From contig VWZF01001682.1 of NCBI GenBank assembly GCA_013396755.1, positions 1,843,883-1,907,882 on the forward strand: 64,000 nucleotides of DNA. Direction: 5' to 3'. Positions 13,906-25,560 of this stretch are shown piece by piece. The first letter of the stretch is position 1. Every line of letters starts with the position of its first letter. The translations under genes and the position numbers were made by a program. The notes under the pieces are model-generated. The model made no database searches. It was given only the letters and a program-made list of their open reading frames with translations, and had not been told where the DNA came from. This DNA comes from Sclerurus mexicanus (Eukaryota > Chordata > Aves > Passeriformes > Furnariidae).

Positions 13906-16110
13906 TTTTTCTTATGATTTCTCATTGTCATTTTTATCTTAACTACATCAGTTTCTTTTTGGACCTTTCTCATTTATTTGTGACTATTGCATTTGTTCTG
14001 AGTCTTGAGAATTTTATTCTAATGCATCTTCTACAACATCTTTAAAAATGCAACTTCTAAATTGTATTTTTCCTTATTCTGAATAAGTTCTCACATTTTA
14101 CTATAGTAACCCTTTTTTAAATCAAGTATAGCCATAATGACTTTATTATTATTACTATTTACTTTGTTTTTGCTCCTGCAAAGATGTACTCAATATGCTT
14201 ACACTGTGATTATGGATAAAGAGCATCTGTTCATTGAGAACATCCTATTCTGTCTTCCCTGTACACTGTGCATCCTAGTATTAATGTTCCATTGGGCGTC
14301 ATCCTTTCCTCCAGCTTCTGATCTGATTATTCTATCAATAGCCTTGTTTAAGAACAGTTATTCTCATGTCATAATCTTATTTCTTACGCTTCATGTGTAT
14401 CATTGCTTCACTGTCCTCTGTTTCACTATTAGTGTACTCTAACACTCTCCACTGCTTCTTGCTCGAATATTTCCAACATCTGTCCTAACCTTCACTTTAA
14501 GATACAGAATATTTTCACTTTGTGGTTGTCAAATACATTATGAGCACAGCAAACTTCAGCACATCTTGGTTGAAGGCATTCTAAACTATCTATTGGTGTT
14601 CCTAATTTTAACTTTAAATCTTGTATGACCCTCTTGATATGAAAATGCAGAAACTTGAATTTAATAATAGTTTAAGGGAAGCCTCCCCTTCATGAATGAA
14701 CTCTTTCTTTTCCAGAAACGTGTCCTCTTTCTCATAATCTTTATACTTTTTTTTTGGTGTGTGTGTGTGTGAATCAAACATATATTTCAGTTTTGCCTCC
14801 TCAATATCCTTTCTGTCTTGTTTTCTGCATCCTGGAAGAAGTTTCAGGAATAGTAGCATAGGGAGCCTCTTTTCAGCTTCCTATGCAGCCAAGTCCATTT
14901 TTACTTCTGTAACTTCTGGTTTACTTTTTCCTGTAATGCAGGCCCATGGACCACGACCCCAGGATTTTCTACAAACCTATTCAGGCACATTATGTAGTCC
15001 TCTTCTTTTGCGCTCACAGACTTGTCAGTATGGATTTCTTTGGGAGATTATAAACCAAACTACAGGTGTAAAAGCTGAATTATTCACTCTTGCAGCCAAC
15101 CCCCCCATATGGTATCCCTAGCTCAGCAAGGTTATGCTTTCTACAAGGGGACATATGGTAGCCTTTTGAGAAGAACTTGCCACCATTTCCTCTTCCACTA
15201 GGTTGACACGTCACAAAACAACAGCCCCTGATTTGGAAATGGAACTTTTCAACAGTACTTTGGAAAGATTCCTTTATTTCTAGTATTATGTCTGTATTTA
15301 TTTTGTTTGATGATTGCTTTATTTGTCTTGTAGCTACACTGGTCTGTTAACTTTGACAGTTTGTTCCTTCAGTGCCCCCCATAGCTTGCAGTATAGTCAG
15401 CCTTCTTTCCCACTCTTTGCTGACTCAGCCAATTCAAGGGCTGTGCTTACCTACTTCACAGAAGTACCCAGAGCCTCAGGTGAGATTCTGATGAACAGGT
15501 CCAACGAAACAAGCAAGAGGTATTCTTTCAGATGCTTCTAGACTATGTCAAATATACTTCTGAAAATTCTTTTACTTCTTAGGCACATCAGTAATTTGAA
15601 CAAAAGCAGCACGAAAATTGGAACATGATGTTGGGGTTCTTGAAAGAGAAGTAAGAAAATGACTACTTTTGAATCTGGTTTTATCTCTTTTTTATCTTCT
15701 AGAATTGCTTACCAAAACACTAAACACCATGAGGTAAAAGTATAAAGAGACTAAATAAATAAAGGAGTGTAAGATTAAGTTGTCAAAAGGTAGACAACTC
15801 ACGACGTTTAAAATTCCTTGTATCTTGTCTGGCCTCGGGCTTCTGCTCCAGAGGCATTTCAAAGTGCAATTTAGAAAGCTAGTTCCTGTTGACATGAAAC
15901 ACCTTTAGTAGTTTTAACAACATCCCCTCCATCTTCTCATACTATAAGTATTTCAAGCTTTTACTTTATAAACCTCTTTAGAGTTTGAGTCATCTGTACT
16001 GTTGGAACATTTTTCTTAGTGCATATTTATCCTCGGCTTTTCATCTTCTTTGATGTCATTCTCAGTTGTTTCATCTTCCTGTCATAAAGTTCACATTTAG
16101 GTAACTACTT
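13906..16110. other. Pyrimidine-rich stretch, possible LINE upstream part
   Basis: The plus strand is conspicuously T/C-rich and contains many short TTCTT/CTTTC words. It adjoins the 5' side of the reverse-oriented LINE remnant, so part of it could be that element's endonuclease region, but no endonuclease motif could be read. A GT microsatellite lies at 14756-14772. The 120-codon forward frame at 14759-15121 starts inside that microsatellite and shows no domain. Confidence 0.3.
14756..14772. repeat. (GT)n microsatellite
   Basis: About eight GT units follow a poly-T run. Confidence 0.85.
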
Positions 16111-19100
16111 ATGGCAGTATTTAATCTAGGCCAAACATGTATGATAGCCTAGAACAAGCAAGGAAAAAACACTAGACAGGATGGTGGATGTGAAATGTAA
16201 GCAGTTGATCATGCTTTTCTAAACTTCCTCCATCTCAATGTTTGAGAGATGTAACAGAGAGAAAAAAAAAAAAAAGAAAGATTGGAGCACGATGATTGTA
16301 ATTTTCTAAACTTCAGAGTGTTTCTTTTAATGTTTATGTATGAACTTGTAACATGATGATAGCAGTTGGTAAGTTGTGAGAAGAATTGCTGGTGATCCAA
16401 GAGAAACGTATACCTTAAGGTTGCTGTACATTTTCTCTTCTTTGGCTGCCATACATGGTTCATGCATTTGTTCAACTGCATGGTGGTTTTACAACAGAGA
16501 GTTTTGTTTGGCGTGTACTCACAAAGCAAAGTTTTTTATGATCAATAACATTAATTAATAAAGCTAAATGTAATAAATATTAAAGGTCATTATTTTTTCT
16601 GGCATTTGATTTTATTATCCACCATTGTTTCAACAATATGATTAAACAATAGTAAACAGTATGTTCTTTATAAACAGGTGTCATCATTTCTTTAGATTAG
16701 GTAAACTAAGTAGACAAACTTTTTCCCCCTTTGCATGTCATAGTATTGCCGAGTGGGTTTTGTCTTGCTTTCACCTTTTGCATTTGTGTATTTATGCTGT
16801 ATATATAATCATTATGGAGAAAATTGATAAATTGGTTGTTAACATAAAGTCATTTGTGAAGTTGAATGAGGTTAGATATAGGTCTCTTCAACATGTAAGA
16901 AGAATTTAATTAAAATGAAATTAAATTCTAAATTAAACTCAAGTAATAAATGGATGTTATCCAACATAGTAAGCTATTCTCATAAGAAATTAACACTGTC
17001 CAGTAAACTGATTTTGGGTCTTGAGGCAAGGTTTTCTTTAAAATAATTGCATGACTTCAAGTAAAGAGAACCAAGTTCAGGAGTTTTTAGATGCCTTTCT
17101 TTCAGTAGTGTAAAGTGCCATAATACAGAAAAATTAAATTCTTCTTCCAAATTTTTGAAGAATGATAAATTCATTATTTCTCATAAATGGGATTAAAATT
17201 GTGGCTGTAGAGAAAAAAAACACACTGTCTATATTATTGAACAGCTAAATTTGCAATCTATTTGCTGTGTATATGCTTCTTATAAACATCCCATTGTATC
17301 TATTTCCAGCCATGATTTTATTTACAACTAACTAGTAGTCTAAAAGCTGTGAAATATGAAAGACAAGTAATGTATTTCATATGTTTCATGTATGTATCCT
17401 TTTACTGTTAAAATGTGTAGGCAAGAGGGGAATTGAATTCTAATGATATTAGGAGTAATGTAGAAAACAGTAACTGCATCATTTCATGGTGGAAAAATAC
17501 TAAATTTTTAGTATATTCATACATGGGAATTATGGCATAAAGCTGGAAAAACAATGCATTTGCTTGAGCTTGTATTTTCTCTAAAGTCAGAGTACTTTGC
17601 TGAAGTGGTGCAAATACATTTATCTCTTCTAACATGGAAGTAATAAAATTATTGGATACTATCTTTGTTCTGCAAGTAAAGACTTATTTACACAGCATTA
17701 CTTTATCCTTCAGAAGGGAGTGGAAATATCATTATAAAGAAAATACTATTATACATTTGAGTTTATTATCATCAGTGTGCTTCAGTTCAGACTGCAAAGT
17801 GGAATTTTATTGAAGGTAGGATGTTCAACATAGATTTTTTTTCCTCTTAATGAAGTCAAGTTTAAATTGCTGCTTTCTCTTGAATGATATCAGAACAGGG
17901 AGACTCAACTTTGGCATGTTTTAAGCCATATTTTATGTTATGTAAAACCTGTTATATCTTTACTTTTGTACTCTGAAAATTGCACATAGAACATAATAAA
18001 AGATCTTCCTCTAAATAACAGAAAGGGTTACAGAAAGAATAGCAGAAAAAATTAAGTAAAATATTTTCTTTACCTTTTGGGTCTTCAATATTTTATATTG
18101 ACTGACAAATTTGAGTAATCGTCCTCCTGTTAGCTGATTCATGTCAGGTATACTTTCAGTATTATGAAAAATATTTTAATACATTGAATAAAGAACAGTA
18201 AAAATGTATGTGTGCTTTCCTAAATCATTCTCTGCAGGAATACTTTTTCTATATATATAAATAAATATAAAAAACTTGAGGTTTTAATAAGTAGGTATTT
18301 GCTGTTGTGCCTTGAGGGATCAAATTCAGGCTGTTAGACACCAAGATTAGACGAATTCAGGTCAGGGACTTCCACATTTCATGTTTAATGTCTAAAAAAT
18401 CTTAAAAATGATATGAAATCATGAAGCTACTCCTCTCAACAGACAAAAAATCACTACCACAAGTGTCTGTGACTAGTTTAACTAATGCCCACTAAAATAA
18501 GGAGGTGCAGGCTGAAAATATTACAAAAATTATGCTGCAGCATTGGGTCCTTTCTTGAAATGGAAGAGAGGATCCCATGGAATGCAAAAGTTGATATCAT
18601 GGTTCTCAAGCTTTCCCACCTGCTGAACAAAATGAAACAAATAAATAGACAACATAAGTTGAGGTGAGTGCTTGCTTCATGCAAAACACATTTGTTACAT
18701 AGTGTCTCTTCTGAATGTTTTTCCAATTTTTCTGTATGATACAAGTAGAATTGTGAAACTTCAGGCTATTTCTGTTCATCAAATAGTACAGACAGTACAT
18801 GGCTCAACTTAAAATGTTTACCAAAGACCACTTCATAGAATCGATATCAGTCGTCCAAAGACCAGTCCGTAGACTGACAGTTTAACCGATGTTTTCAGCA
18901 GAAGTATTATGATGAATTTTATTCAGTTTCAAAGGACATCATGGTAGTTTATAATGACAGTAAGGCAAATGAAACCAACATACATTCAGATTTCTATTCT
19001 CCTAGCAAAGCTACTTTTGGGATGTAATTTCCATAGTAGTTTGCTTTGATCTGTGATTATGTCATCTGTATGTTTTAAGGCCTAACTGCTGATACCATTT

Positions 19101-19407
19101 ATCTCTTGAACAATAGTCAGACTACAAAGTATATTAAATACAGAATAGCCACATTTTAACTGCACATGTCAGAACCAATGCAGTAATTAACTTTTTAACA
19201 AAAAAGGTTTTTAGGAAAAAAATTCATCACCTACAAATTTTGCTGACTTAATTTAAATTGGTGATCATGGTAGTCCTCTTTGTTGGTAGTTGGGTGTTTA
19301 AATGTGTGGAAGTCTTCAGGTGCCTTGTCCTACTTGCTAGTTGTAATATCCATCCTTTTTCAGATGTATAACAGAGAAGGGCTTTCCATTTAAAATTAAA
19401 AAAAAAA
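16111..19407. other. AT-rich unique sequence, no gene seen
   Basis: Open frames of 60-106 codons overlap on both strands at 16209-16558 and 18478-18800, but none shows a recognisable domain or splice context. A short CCAAAGACCA repeat lies near 18821-18865. Nothing else is supported. Confidence 0.4.
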
Positions 19408-19473
19408 GGGATAAGTTTAGAGAGATAAAAGGGATAAGTTTAGAGAGATAAAAGGGATAAGTTTAGAGAGATA
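19408..19473. repeat. 23-bp tandem repeat, 2.9 copies
   Basis: Three head-to-tail copies of a 23-base unit, GGGATAAGTTTAGAGAG followed by ATAAAA. They start at 19408, 19431 and 19454; the last copy stops after 20 bases. The copies are identical, so the expansion is recent. The array follows an A-tract and has no unique spacers, so it is not CRISPR-like. Confidence 0.92.
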
Positions 19474-20343
19474 ATGATTTACCATAATAATAGATGTATT
19501 TCCATGCAAGGCCAGAAAGTTATGGCAGTGCTGGTAAGAAATGAAAGTGCACATGCTTCTTAAGGGAATAAAAGAAACATAAAATTAAAAATTACTATTT
19601 TTAATTCATTGTGTTCACTTCTTAGTGGTGCAGCTACTCCAGATCTCCAATATAAACCTTAAATGAAGATCACTTGCAGCCTGCAAATGAATACAGAGTC
19701 CAAAAAGTGGTCTATAAAAGATGAGAAAAGAACTACCTTGTAACGAGAATGAACCTTAAATGAACCTTCATTAAGAATATTAAGCCAGCTCCTAACAGGC
19801 ACAGGTATTGATCCAATTAACAGGAAGTGCATAGCTGAATGGAAAGGTCCGATAGAATAAATCCCTTTGTGTTGACAAAATGTTGGCACAGGATTTAGGC
19901 AATGGGGATACTCAATAGTATTTCTCATCTGCTCCTATCCCCAAGTATTCTGATTTATGGTCAAATCACATGGAAATGTCTTTCAGTACACATATGGTAA
20001 CACTGTGCTTTCATTGCAGAGTCATTTAGCAAAAAAACCAACCAAACAAAAAAAAAACAAACAAAAAAACTTTTACAGCCTTTAGATTGTCTTATATTTT
20101 GAAAGTAAGAAGTACAATGGAATGAGAGAAGACACACATAAAACATATTTTTCGATGCACTGTAAGTATAAAAAAAAAAAAGAGAGAATGGCTAGATTCT
20201 TCCAGCAGTATAAAGCATGGCAACACCAGTCATTTCAGTGTAACTGCACTGCTAAAGTGAGCATTTGGCCAAACAGCTTACTCATCTCTGAGATAATGTG
20301 CTTTTTATTCATCCATCAGCCAATGTAGGGACTGGAGGACTAT

Positions 20344-20368
20344 ACCATACTACTAATACTAGTATGGT
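20344..20368. repeat. Perfect inverted repeat, 9-bp arms
   Basis: ACCATACTA and TAGTATGGT are exact reverse complements around the loop CTAATAC. No transposon context was seen. Confidence 0.75.
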
Positions 20369-22072
20369 CCTGTTCATATTGATTGGTGACTCCCTGTATT
20401 CTAACAAAGAAGAAGATTAAATAGCACTATTTTTTAAAACTGCTACTTTTGTGATAATAAAAAGGTAAAATATCCTTTTGCTGGTTTTCTATTTTGGATT
20501 CTCAAATTCCTATTTAGTTTTTTCATTTTATATTGAGTTTGAAAGAGCAATTAATGTTACAAATGGAAGATACTTGTTTTGAAAGTTTATCTGACTAGAG
20601 TTATAGAAAGGTGTGGGTAGCAGCATGGCAAAGTACATACATTTTATATAGCCACTTGTCCATATGCACACATACATATGTAGTCCAGAATACAGTATAC
20701 AGCAGAGACAGCAATGTGTGTATATATGTAGAGTAAGTATAGAACTCTGGAAATTGGATGCAAATGAGAACAAATGGTTTTCACGTGCTGCACAAAAGTA
20801 ATTCCAAAGTCTGTAAGCCCTATAAAATGCTTTCAAAGGCTTACATTCATTATTTACAACAGAAAGTTATTCTTGCTCTTACTCCAAATAAGGTTTGCTC
20901 AGAAAAAGATATTATGAAAATTTCAAAATTTAATCAACACAAATAGATAATTTACATCCCCTCTTTTTTAGACTCAAATCCCTGTGTGAACTCACAACAA
21001 CAAAAAAAAAAGTATAAATCACTGAGAAAGTGTATGATAATGAGCATCTCTTATTCTGTCAAACCACCTACATTTCTGATTATTTGTACCAAAAGATTTG
21101 AAGGACAGACATTGTAATTGCGTGTTCCAATTAGATAACACACTTGTGCATGCATTATTTTTAACTTGACTTCAGAATTAATAGTACAAAAAGTCACATA
21201 GCAATTTACAGGAAAGGGTTTTGAATTAATTTAAAAGGAAAAGAAAATACAAAACTGCAACAAAACATAAATAAAGAGGTACTTGTTTGTTTGCTATACT
21301 GTAGTCCCAAAACTGCGTCTTCTCTGGGATACATTTTTTATCTTTAATTTGCTACCCTTTTCTATATTTTTGTACATATTTCGTCAAAGTGTATATGCTC
21401 AATATTGCTAGAACTCTTATCCAGAACAGGATTTGGGTGATGTGCAGTGTAAATGCAGGTCTTCACAAATCAATTTTATTTTCATTACATTATATAGTAA
21501 GCATGGATTTGCCAGCTTTCATCTTTACTTTCTAGAACTGATCCAGATCCTACTTACAAAAGAATAATTCCATCCAGAGTGAGGTTATTCCAGCCTTCAG
21601 TGAATATTTTATTACTCCAGTTTGTACCAGAAAAGAGAAAGCTACTAAATTTTATTTGTATGCATCCTTTTGGCCATTGCAGCATTCCACATTGCTGATG
21701 TGTAATAGTCATAATAATTATGATAGCACATTTGCAATCATTTTAATTTATTCATAGCTCAACATTAGTATCCACAAAGAAAACTTTCATGTCTAATGAA
21801 CTCAGCTTGTTTACTCCCCCTTAGCAAACCATGTTCCAATCTCATTTGAAAGTTAGGAAAGTTCTTTCCATTATTTTAGGGAAAATGGGAAAACATGTTG
21901 AAAATAAATATTAATTGCAGAAATCCTTTCTAAAAGTGTTGATTTTTCTGTCTTCTCTACATTTCAGAACAAATAGTAGTATCATACCTACAAAACAATG
22001 TGTCTCCATCCATAGCATTGAAGGGTGATGACTTAATATTATTTAGGCCTAGAGTCTAGAATTTGCTAGCTT

Positions 22073-22089
22073 TATATATATATATATAT
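22073..22089. repeat. (TA)n microsatellite
   Basis: About eight TA units. Two imperfect ATATAT-rich blocks follow, including the self-complementary CTTCATATATGAAG near 22130. Confidence 0.85.
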
Positions 22090-23098
22090 TATGTATAGCT
22101 ATTTCATATATAAATGAAACAAATTCTCCCTTCATATATGAAGATTTTCACTGAGCATATTAACTGTCTAATAACAATTTCAACCAACTTACTCTTGCAT
22201 AATTTTGCTCTCATTTCTCTCAGATGAGTCAGTGGCCAAACCTTTTATCTTCTTCAGAAGTTTATTTGAGGTATATGCGAGGTATTTTTCTGGTTTATTA
22301 AATTGAGATAAAATATTAAATGCCCTAAAGCCCAACTGTCCAAAATACACTTTGCAGCTCGTTAGTGGGGTGGTATACGTAAACTTACATTGCATCTGTG
22401 TGTCTGTAAGTGTCTCCATTGTAAGCCTAGCAGTATTAAGGTGTATTCTATTTCTTCCAGGAGAAAGCACATGAATACAACTAGTATAAAATAAATATAA
22501 TTTAAGATGCCATTAATTGTGTGAGATATTATTAATTGTGTATTTAAGACTATATCCCATAAGAAAACTGTCAGTAAAAGACTAGCTGTCTTTACAACTA
22601 TCCCAATATACTGAAAAACTCACAAGATTTCCAAAGGTTTTTTTTGTTTTTTTTTCTGAACTGTTAAAATTGCTTTGAGTCACCTCCCTGAATGATGCTG
22701 AATCAGTGCAAATGCTGTAAATAGATCAGTTATTTTTGCTGTGTGTTGAAAAAATATAGTGGATCTTCTGTTTGATTCATAATTCGTGTAGCTCGTGAAA
22801 GGGGAGAGAGCAAGATTCAAATTTTCTTTCTGGTTCTGATGGAGGTAGTGACCTTGGATAGGCTTTGAAGGTTACTCATCTGTTAAGTGCTTTGAACTTT
22901 CCTAAGAAAGTAGAAAATACAGGAGTGGCAATATTCCAGTTCCTCATTCAGAGGGATACTAGTCAGTAAGACCTCTGGCACCCGTACCTGCTTCCACTTA
23001 AATGGTGAGTAAGTGCTTTATGCAGATCACCTCCTGGGTGGGTATTTACATTGAGGCATAACCTACCACTTAAACCCACCTCTTCCTCCACATTATAA

Positions 23099-23290
23099 TC
23101 ACAGAAACATAGGAGCATTTAGGCCAGAAGGGGTCTCAACTGAAACACTGTTCAAAGCAAGGCCAAGGAAAATGTTTTGTCAAGTAGCTCAGGGACTTTC
23201 CCTGAGTTTGAGTGTCTCCAGGACTGGATGTGGCAGAGCCTCTCAGACACCTTGTTCATTCCATGTTTAAGAACCTTTATGGTTTTGTTT
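23099..23290 (-). repeat. Degraded CR1 LINE 3' fragment
   Basis: The plus strand begins TCACAGAAACATAGGAGCAT, a decayed form of the CR1 reverse-complement tail (TCACAGAATCATAGAATCAT). It continues with TTTAGGCCAGAAGGGGTCTC, then a block ending in CAAAGCAAGGCCAA, then GAGTTTGAGTGTCTCCAGGA. These parallel the ordered CR1 blocks for the 'GGTTGGAAGGGACCTC', 'CAAAGCAGGGCCAA' and 'GAGTTTTGAATATCTCCAAGGA' segments. It is 5'-truncated and non-coding. Confidence 0.7.
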
Positions 23291-25432
23291 TGTTTCCTTT
23301 GGTTTGGAGTTGCGGAAACTGGACTCCTGGATATTACTTTCAAGTTGCTTTCCTGAATTTTAAGTAAAGGTGATGACAGTAGCTTTTCAAATCTCATAAA
23401 ACATGAGGCTGTTTCTTATTACAAGCAGTATTCTTGCAGTATTTGTTTCTCAGATATTATCTTGTACTTTTTAGATGTTATTTGACATTTTTGATTGAAA
23501 CTGAAAAATATTACTTCTTATCTTGGTGTGTTCTCGTTAATATTGTTTCTTCAAATCATAGCTCTGAGACCCTTCACCCTTCATGTAATACAAGAGTGGC
23601 AATTTTACACTGATGATAAAATAAATTTAGAGTGCAAGGACATGCATATATATAAGGGAAAAAGAAAATTATATATGAAAAAATCACACATAAGTGTGAC
23701 TTTATTGCAATCTATTCTAGTAATTGTTGCCTATAGATAAGTAACCTGTACATCAGACAGAAATAAGTTCTGAGAGAAATAATGGGGAACCATATCTAGT
23801 TGTGAAAGATCAAATTCATAAACTGAAAACTTAAGAAGAATCAGTGTGAATGTTCTATTTCTGATCCAGGAAGACATCTGTATTTCTTGTTTGGTTTTTA
23901 CTCGTTTGTTTATTTATCAGAAATATATTTCACTAAGCCTGAGACTTAGAAGGTTTTAAATTGTTATAAGCACAACTTATCTAAATCTAGGCTCTTTCTC
24001 TAACAACAGACTCTAGTTACCTCAGAAACTGATTTTCCACATTTTTTGGTACCTCTATGCCATTCCAGTTAGAATCAGTGGGTCCTGAGTTTTCCATAAC
24101 AGCTGAGCTGCTATAGGCAGGAGTATTTTGAGTCATGGGAGATAAACTGGCTTTTCAGAAGATGCTAGTGGAACCAGTCTTTTCAAAAAGTATAGAGCCT
24201 TTATGACTACAAAAGCACTGAGCTTTAAAAACAAAAGAGATTCAACTATGTTGCAGAAAAAAGCCAAAGACACCTTAAGAGATTAAAGTGAAATGTGAGG
24301 CTTTTCTTCATCTGAATTTTGCAACACTTCAGTCATATAACTTCGATGATCTACAGCACAGTAACCAGTGGGGAAAAGATTATGCAATACAGTATTGCAT
24401 GATCTGTCTAATGCCCTGAATCCCTCTTGTTGGAGAAAACAGGGATTTAAACTGCAGCTCATGTAAGTCAATCCATGGGCAGGCTAGGGAATGTGTTGCA
24501 TTGGCTTAAGAACTCCACTGATTTAGGCCAAACATATTAAAAAAGAATATATTTTATTGTCCTGACAATAAAAATAATATTTTGGAAAAATCAAGTTTTG
24601 ATTTTTAGAAACTGTGCATCATTCTGACAGTAGATAACAGAAAAATATTTTTATTGGAAAGTTAAAGGAAATGCAAATTAATCTAAAAATTCTGATCCAA
24701 AACTATCATACTATCCTGCAAGTATGAAGCATTACTTCTAATTTAAACATAATTAAAACCTAAACAGGAGCTTATGGTGTACAACAGTGAAGTTTATTTA
24801 CAGTCCTCAGTTTATTTACAGTCCTAAACTATGCTTTGTTGAAACTCTACAAAAGGAACTGGTAAGGCACATATCTACAATAAAAAATTAAACATATTTT
24901 ACCAGCCTGACATTTTGTACTGCCAGCTTCAATAATGGGTGAGTTAAAACAGAAAAGCTTTCTAGTGCTCAGATTGCAGCTGTACAATTCTCCAGATGAG
25001 AAGCGTCCGCAACAGTTCTTACTACCTTGACCTTCAGCTGTTTCAAGAGAGGGAGTCCATGCAAAGTTAGGTGTTTCTAATGGGTTATAGCTTCCATATT
25101 AAAAAACAAAGTCAATTTTGTCAATTTCTTGATAGCAACTTTGAGATAGTTTCTCTTTCTAGTGCTGAAAAGTAGCATCAGCTGTCCTTCATACCCCTGA
25201 GTCACTGCCAAAACTGTACATTTTAATTCTTTACAGAGTACACCGGACTCCTTACAATTTTTCTCTTTTACTTTGCTCATTTTTGGTCTCAATATCAAGC
25301 ATCCCCTACAACACCTGATATACTTTTATGAAACAGAGGAACTGTTTCTGTGCCTCTACCCGAAATTGGATTACATGTATGAGATACCATATGAGAACAA
25401 GATAATATATTTGATGTGTTATATCTTTTATA
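23291..25432. other. AT-rich unique sequence, no gene seen
   Basis: No gene is supported. An 18-bp unit (AGTTTATTTACAGTCCT plus one base) is repeated twice at 24791-24826. Confidence 0.4.
24791..24826. repeat. 18-bp direct tandem duplication
   Basis: AGTTTATTTACAGTCCT occurs at 24791 and again at 24809, one base apart. This is a simple tandem duplication. Confidence 0.85.
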
Positions 25433-25560
25433 TCCAACTCCCCTGCCATGGGCATCTTGCGTTAGACCAGTTTTCCCTGTTCCACCTGACCTTGAACACT
25501 TCCATGGGACATCCATAATGTCTCTGGGTAGTCCTTGACTTCCTTCTCAAAAATACTATA
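25433..25560 (-). repeat. CR1 LINE 3' fragment
   Basis: On the plus strand the reverse complement of the CR1 3' region is readable in order: CCAACTCCCCTGCCATGGGC, then TTAGACCAG, then GACCTTGAACACTTCCATGG, then GACATCCATAATGTCTCTGG. These match the familiar CR1 blocks for 'CCCTGCCATGGGCAGGGACACC', 'CTAGACCAGGTTGC', 'CCTTGAACACTTCCAGGGATGG' and 'GGGCATCCACAACTTCTCTGG'. The distal CR1 tail is missing to the left and the copy is 5'-truncated to the right. Confidence 0.82.

Larger units (their letters stand above)
19474..23098. other. AT-rich unique sequence, no gene seen
   Basis: No gene is supported. It contains an A-rich tract at about 20031-20067, an inverted repeat at 20344-20368 and a TA microsatellite at 22073-22089. 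Confidence 0.4.

Noticed and set aside
14759..15121. 120-codon forward frame
   Set aside because: Its start codon lies in a GT microsatellite, no domain or homologous family is recognisable, and it lies in a pyrimidine-rich tract.
19408..19473. Short regular repeats considered as a CRISPR array
   Set aside because: The units are contiguous with no spacers and the genome is a vertebrate.
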